The translations under genes were made by a program, and so were the position numbers. Positions 59,110 through 64,000 of a stretch of DNA of 64,000 nt are shown piece after piece. This DNA is from Apostichopus japonicus. Lineage: Eukaryota; Echinodermata; Holothuroidea; Aspidochirotida; Stichopodidae. The stretch's first letter is position 1; every line of letters begins with the position of its first letter. The notes below the pieces were generated by a model that worked only from the letters and a program-made list of their open reading frames with translations, was not told the DNA's origin and ran no database searches. The stretch is from positions 4,293,501-4,357,500 of the forward strand of contig NC_092571.1 of NCBI RefSeq assembly GCF_037975245.1, given 5' to 3'.

Positions 59110-59268
59110 AGATATATAGATATATATATATATATATATTGATATATAGATATATTATATCTATATAATATGTCTATATATAATATGTCTATATATAATA
59201 TGTCTATATATAATATGTCTTTATATAATATATCTATATATCTATATTTATATATATATTTATATATA

Positions 59269-59305
<37 letters not shown>
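59110..59305. repeat. Complex AT-rich tandem array
   Basis: (TA)n blocks flank four to five copies of a 16-17-bp unit built on tatataatatgtctata, about 59150-59230. Confidence 0.93.
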
Positions 59306-59314
<9 letters not shown>

Positions 59315-62300
59315 CTCATTCACAAATGTTATAAAAAAAAACAGAAATAGACCCTGAATGTATGCCCAAGCTCAAACTTTTTAACAATAACTCTATCGTT
59401 AAGGCTAGACAAAAGTTTTTGGCTAATCGTAAGGATTTACATAAATAACTCTCTCAAGTTTCTCACAATGCATTTAGTACTTACACACGGTTATAAATTT
59501 GTGTGTTAGATTGGCACACCACTTCTTCTACCCCCTCCCACACACACACCCATTGAGCTGAATCGCAAAAATGTTGGCGAGAAAAGTATTGGAAAAAATT
59601 GGCTTACCAGAAAAAACTACGTTAGAGCCGTGCCTATATCTGATACGTCTTCAGAGGACAACTGAAACCGGCTTCCATGAACTGCGACCACCACAACAGC
59701 TGCACTCATGGAACCTGCCTGTGTGTCAGAATATACAATAATCATAAGTACACAAGTACAAGTATTTGAATTCACAATATTAATAATCTCAGTACACTAT
59801 TTATTTAAACTATGCTGTAATACTCTGCACTTAACACAAGTTGGATAGTTTTCCCGGACAGGCGCCCAATTAATTGTCACCTACAAGAGCAGGGTACAAT
59901 TTTGCGTGTTCGAATAGAGGCTATTCGACCAATATAAAGACACAGTACAAGAAATTCAACAGCACATTCAAGTATAAGCTTGATAATAAATTTAATTCTT
60001 CAAAGTTACACAAAGTTTCGTCTTCCTTTAATTAATAATTGGGTATAATGCTTAACTATCAATATTAACCAGGTAAAAGCATGTAGTGCAGGTACTACGC
60101 AACGTTGACACCATTTGCACGAGATTAACAAATGTTGGGTGTTTCTACATAGATTTTGTTTTACACTGTAACGCTTACTCAATACAACAGCGGTTCGTTT
60201 ACACAAGAAAAGCTAAGTCATACCTCAAACATAGATAATGCTGGTTTTAAAACATACTATTAAGAGTATTTTCTTGTCAACACGATATTAAGAGTTCAAA
60301 GTTTTAACGACTATCCATTGTCCAACGAAATCTCAGTATTTGTTTATGTTGCCATATAGATGTTTACACCAGTCAGTTTAGGTTGATTACGCTGCATCCG
60401 GTGAAAGTAACGAGTGGGATCCAAAAATTAATCCCAACGGATATACCCCATGATACCCCATGCCATGTGTTGAAATGGAAAAATAATCGAGCACCTTACC
60501 AAGAGAGACACATAAAATCGTATGACACCTTACAGCATGATAATTTCAGCTCAGAGTGAGATGTTTGCTCCAAAATAGCCTACATGAATTGGCTAATGCA
60601 TTGTGCAGAAAATACTTAGCATCTATTAGCACAGATTGTAAAGAAAATATATCGCATCTATTAGCACAGATAGTAGGATCACCTGGACATTGAGCAATTC
60701 TATAGCATTGTTGATCTACCCATAGTCCCATACACATGTCTTTATAATGCTGGCACATTCCTACTGCTTAGCCAACATCAATTTACTAGATCTGAATAGT
60801 TCCCTGGATTAAAAGTTTGAGTACACAAAGGCCTGTTTACTCATACAAAAGATGGCCTATCAACTCTAATGTGACATCTCTGCTCCTCTTCCAATGGCAC
60901 ACAAACACTACACTGAGAAATAAGACAGTGCTTATTCAAACCAAATACATATCTGGATTTGTCTTGAGAATATTATGTTCACACGCCCCCTCGATGTCTT
61001 CAAGAAATGAATAAACTGATTCAAGCAATTTAACTTCATGTGTCATGTTGCAACTTTCATTTGTTCTATTAGTACTCATTGCTCATCGTTCATTAACTTC
61101 ATCCTTCCTGTGCACCTTTTCTTCTGCTACTCTCGTTCATAACATTGGTGTGCACATACAGATTAATACAAATTATTATGTAGCTTTTAAACCTTTTAAA
61201 CTGTTCTCTGTATATGCCAAACTTCTTCTGAGAGAATAATCTTCGTTCCTTTCCAGATACTTAAAGAAGTATCTAGTAGATATAACCTTGTGTGGGAAGC
61301 ATTGCATGATAATAGCTCATTTACATGCTGGCAGCTTTTGTGGTTTGTTTAAAGAGGTTATGACACGGGTATATGTCACTCATTGAAATGAAATATTTGG
61401 ACAATTTGATAGACAATTATATAACTGTTTTGTTAAAAAAAAAAACCTTGATTTTGTGCACAACACTCGGTCTGATTTTGCGTGTTCAGACTATAGCTAT
61501 ATGTGTAGTGACCATTTTGAACCACTAAGATTGTTTCGATTCAACGCATGAATTAAAGGCACGATTGGACTTGGCGGGAGTAGGAGTAGGGTACTCTTGC
61601 CCGGAAAGTACCACACAATCAAACGGAAACAAACGGCCGATCTCGGGGAGCCATCCATCACCACTAAAGTACAAGTACTACTGCAAATCCTACTAGAAGT
61701 ATAGTCAGTATTGCGAAGTTCAGAACACTGCGAAGTTCGCACACCCCTAAGAAATCCACGACTTCACCATGACAACCTACAGCAAGAGCCAATTTCACGA
61801 AAAACTACGAAGCTATAGTTATTTTCTCTCCAAAATGACCGTGTGCAAGTATGTACTTACATATTTGTCAATAAAAGGAAGTTATCATTTTGGGGTGTTT
61901 TAAGGCTTAGGTATCCGAACTTCGAAGTGTCCATACTAGTACTAGGCCTAAGCATGACGTTAAGCATATGCCTACAGCAAGTCAAGTCGGTAAGAGTCGT
62001 GGGCCTAATGGGTTAGGGTAACCCCAACCCTTGACATCAGGTGTCAGCAAACCAACCAAGCAAGATGCACTAGAGAGGCAGAAGTCCAGGTCCAAGAAAA
62101 CCAGTCAACAGTAGGGAAGGGTTGTTGATATGCATTTTTCTTTTCTACTGTTAATGTAAATTTCAGTATTCAGTTGCATATAAATTATGATAAGGTCACA
62201 ATACTTTACAAGCAAGATACTGCCTGTGTAACCAGAGCAAAACCTATAGTTAATGAGTTTTTGTTGTTTATGTTAATCACTTTCCTATTTTTGTTTTTAT

Positions 62301-62580
62301 CCATTTGATCTTTTCCTTTCATTTTCTTAATTTGTTTTATTCATTTGACAATGATTAAGAATTACATTGGTAGATTGGGGATTTCCCAAAATATTCACTT
62401 TTATTGCTAACTGCTACATGGCAACACTTTGAGGTCAGGTGGCCCTGCGTGACCTTTCTCTTTAAAAACATGTCTTTAAAAACGATTTATGAATATTCAA
62501 TGATCAACCTTTGTGTTTGATTGGTTTAAGGCAGTCATGTGAGAGTTCCCATACACTAAAATATGAGATGTTTTCTTACA

Positions 62581-62634
62581 AATATGGGATGTATTTTAGG
62601 AATTATGGGATGTATTTTAGGAATTATGGGATGG
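62581..62634. repeat. 21-bp tandem repeat, about 2.6 units
   Basis: aattatgggatgtattttag occurs three times in a row, the last cut short. Confidence 0.9.
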
Positions 62635-64000
62635 AATGAATAGGGTATGATAGTAGGGACAAAGTTAATGGAAGATAATATAAGCCAAGTTTGCATTGTA
62701 AGAGGAGAACAGAGGAAGGATAAGTTGACATGGTTGTGCACAAGATCAACATTATTTCTTATAATAACAACAGTGTTAGAGTAAAGGACCCGTATTTTCA
62801 TGTAAGTTCAGTGGATTTCTTATAAGACGTAACAGCTCTTGTTTAAGTACCTCATTGCTCTTAATACACGATTCATGTGCATAGTAAACCCATTATTTTG
62901 CCTTATAATATGTTTATTTTTTGTGTGAGCGTTCCGCCTTTTCAAGTTGTCCCCACGATCTCAGAGTAAACCGACCCTACCCTAATGGGAAGGTGCCACT
63001 TGTAATTTTTCCAAACCTAAAAAATATAGTTTGCCTGGTCACTGTGTTTTTGGCCGGTAACACCTGCATACAGGTTTTTCAGCATCTAGTCTCAGGATTA
63101 ATGGCTGTTTGGGATGTATTATGAAAGTCACTTCATAAAACTCTTGTAGAAGATTGGAATGAGTGCTTTAGAAAGAGACTATAACCATCACGAGAAATGT
63201 AAAAAAAGTTTGATAAAAAATGGATTTTTCATGTGTATGACTTTTATCATCATATCGTTCATGCAATGATCTGACGAGGCTTATCGCTGCAAAATTTTCT
63301 CACTTGCGGGCTCAGATTGCGTCATAGTTCGTTATTTTATTTAATATTTTCTACACGAAAATATCGTTTTTTTAGCAAAAAAATTATATATTTGTATATC
63401 AAATTGTCCGAATGTTTCATTCCAATAAGTGACATGTGACTGTGTCTCGACCTCTTTAAGGCATTTATTCAAATATTGCCAAGTATGAATCAAATAACAT
63501 AACAATTTCTATGAGAGTCAGAGTGTTTTCAAGCAGTGATGAAGTTTCATATAGACCTTTATTGTATATGAAGGACATAAATGAAGCAAATTTAACTATG
63601 CATGACATTTAATTTAACTGAAAAGTTTTTTAACACATCACCTAACACTTACTGTAACACTTACGTGGAATACTCTTTGTAGTTTGGTCAGTTATCATAC
63701 TGTCAAATTGTTTCTCCACGAAGTTTTCGTCACTTGTTGTTCACTTGGTAAATGTTTACACCCCACCCCACCCCCCCCCCCAAAAAAAGGCAACCTAAAA
63801 AAACTTATCCAGCCTGTTTTATCTGTACTAAAAGCAATTGGTAGGAAACAATGATTAACCGAGAGACGAGAATGAACTCTGGAAGCAGTTTGGCAAAGTG
63901 GACCTTGTAAAGAACCAGATAGAGCTAAGGTTGAAAGTGAATTATTATTTTCTTGTTCGTAACAATCCATTGATAAATGCACTAACTGGATAGGAGAGAA

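Larger units (their letters stand above)
58498..64000. other. Upstream intergenic DNA
   Basis: AT-rich. Holds a complex TA array (59.10-59.31 kb), a doubtful exon (59608-59718), a 21-bp repeat (62.58 kb) and C runs near 63.77 kb. Open frames of 60-95 codons on both strands (60.0-60.2, 60.5-61.2, 61.5-61.7, 62.6-62.8, 62.9-63.1, 63.7-64.0 kb) have no domains. Confidence 0.5.

Noticed and set aside
59640-59720. EGF-like motif on the plus strand (NCDHHNSCTHGTCLC)
   Set aside because: Too short, no flanking EGF spacing or in-phase splice sites.
61045-61239. Signal-peptide-like start in a 64-codon plus-strand frame
   Set aside because: Hydrophobic start is common by chance; no donor, domain or downstream exon.

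Overview
This is animal nuclear DNA, with split genes, GT-AG introns, long AT-rich intergenic stretches and many decayed retrotransposons. A transmembrane receptor with six SRCR (scavenger receptor cysteine-rich) domains, an Ig-like secreted/receptor exon pair, CR1/L2/L1-like LINEs, a BEL/Pao-type gag, tRNA-derived SINEs and frequent taggcct-type motifs point to a marine invertebrate deuterostome. An echinoderm, possibly a sea cucumber, is the best guess; this is inference, not proof. Nothing bacterial, viral or CRISPR-like was seen.

Layout. 1-1.73 kb: a ~145-bp tandem repeat with a 943-bp higher-order duplication. 1.77-8.1 kb: decayed L1-like LINE copies and their 3' tails, then a chimeric LINE/BEL-gag unit with a large palindrome. 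8.1-14.6 kb: AT-rich DNA with small palindromes and simple repeats. 15.09-21.42 kb (minus): a four-exon gene for a 118-residue basic protein of unrecognised family; every splice phase fits, there is a poly(A) signal, and intron 1 holds a frameshifted second copy of exon 2. 22.2-24.15 kb (minus): tandem signal-peptide + Ig-like exons, one open and one broken by two adjacent stop codons. 24.8-32 kb: further copies of the chimeric unit, with the gag in the opposite orientation, and a second L1-like copy. 33.5-46.6 kb: SINEs, hAT-like and foldback elements, an L2-like LINE, more of the 145-bp repeat with a nested insertion, and a decayed CR1/jockey-like LINE. 47.48-58.46 kb (minus): the main gene, eight coding exons (signal peptide, six single-exon SRCR domains, one transmembrane exon with a long tail), all introns phase 1, predicted length 851 residues. 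58.5-64 kb: upstream DNA with AT-rich arrays and one doubtful exon.

The SRCR receptor and the Ig-like exons look like cell-surface or secreted recognition proteins, but no functional link between them is visible beyond lying ~24 kb apart. The 118-residue protein has a basic, nuclear-localisation-like stretch. The rest of the window is mostly repeat-derived. Boundaries of decayed elements are approximate, because no alignment could be run.
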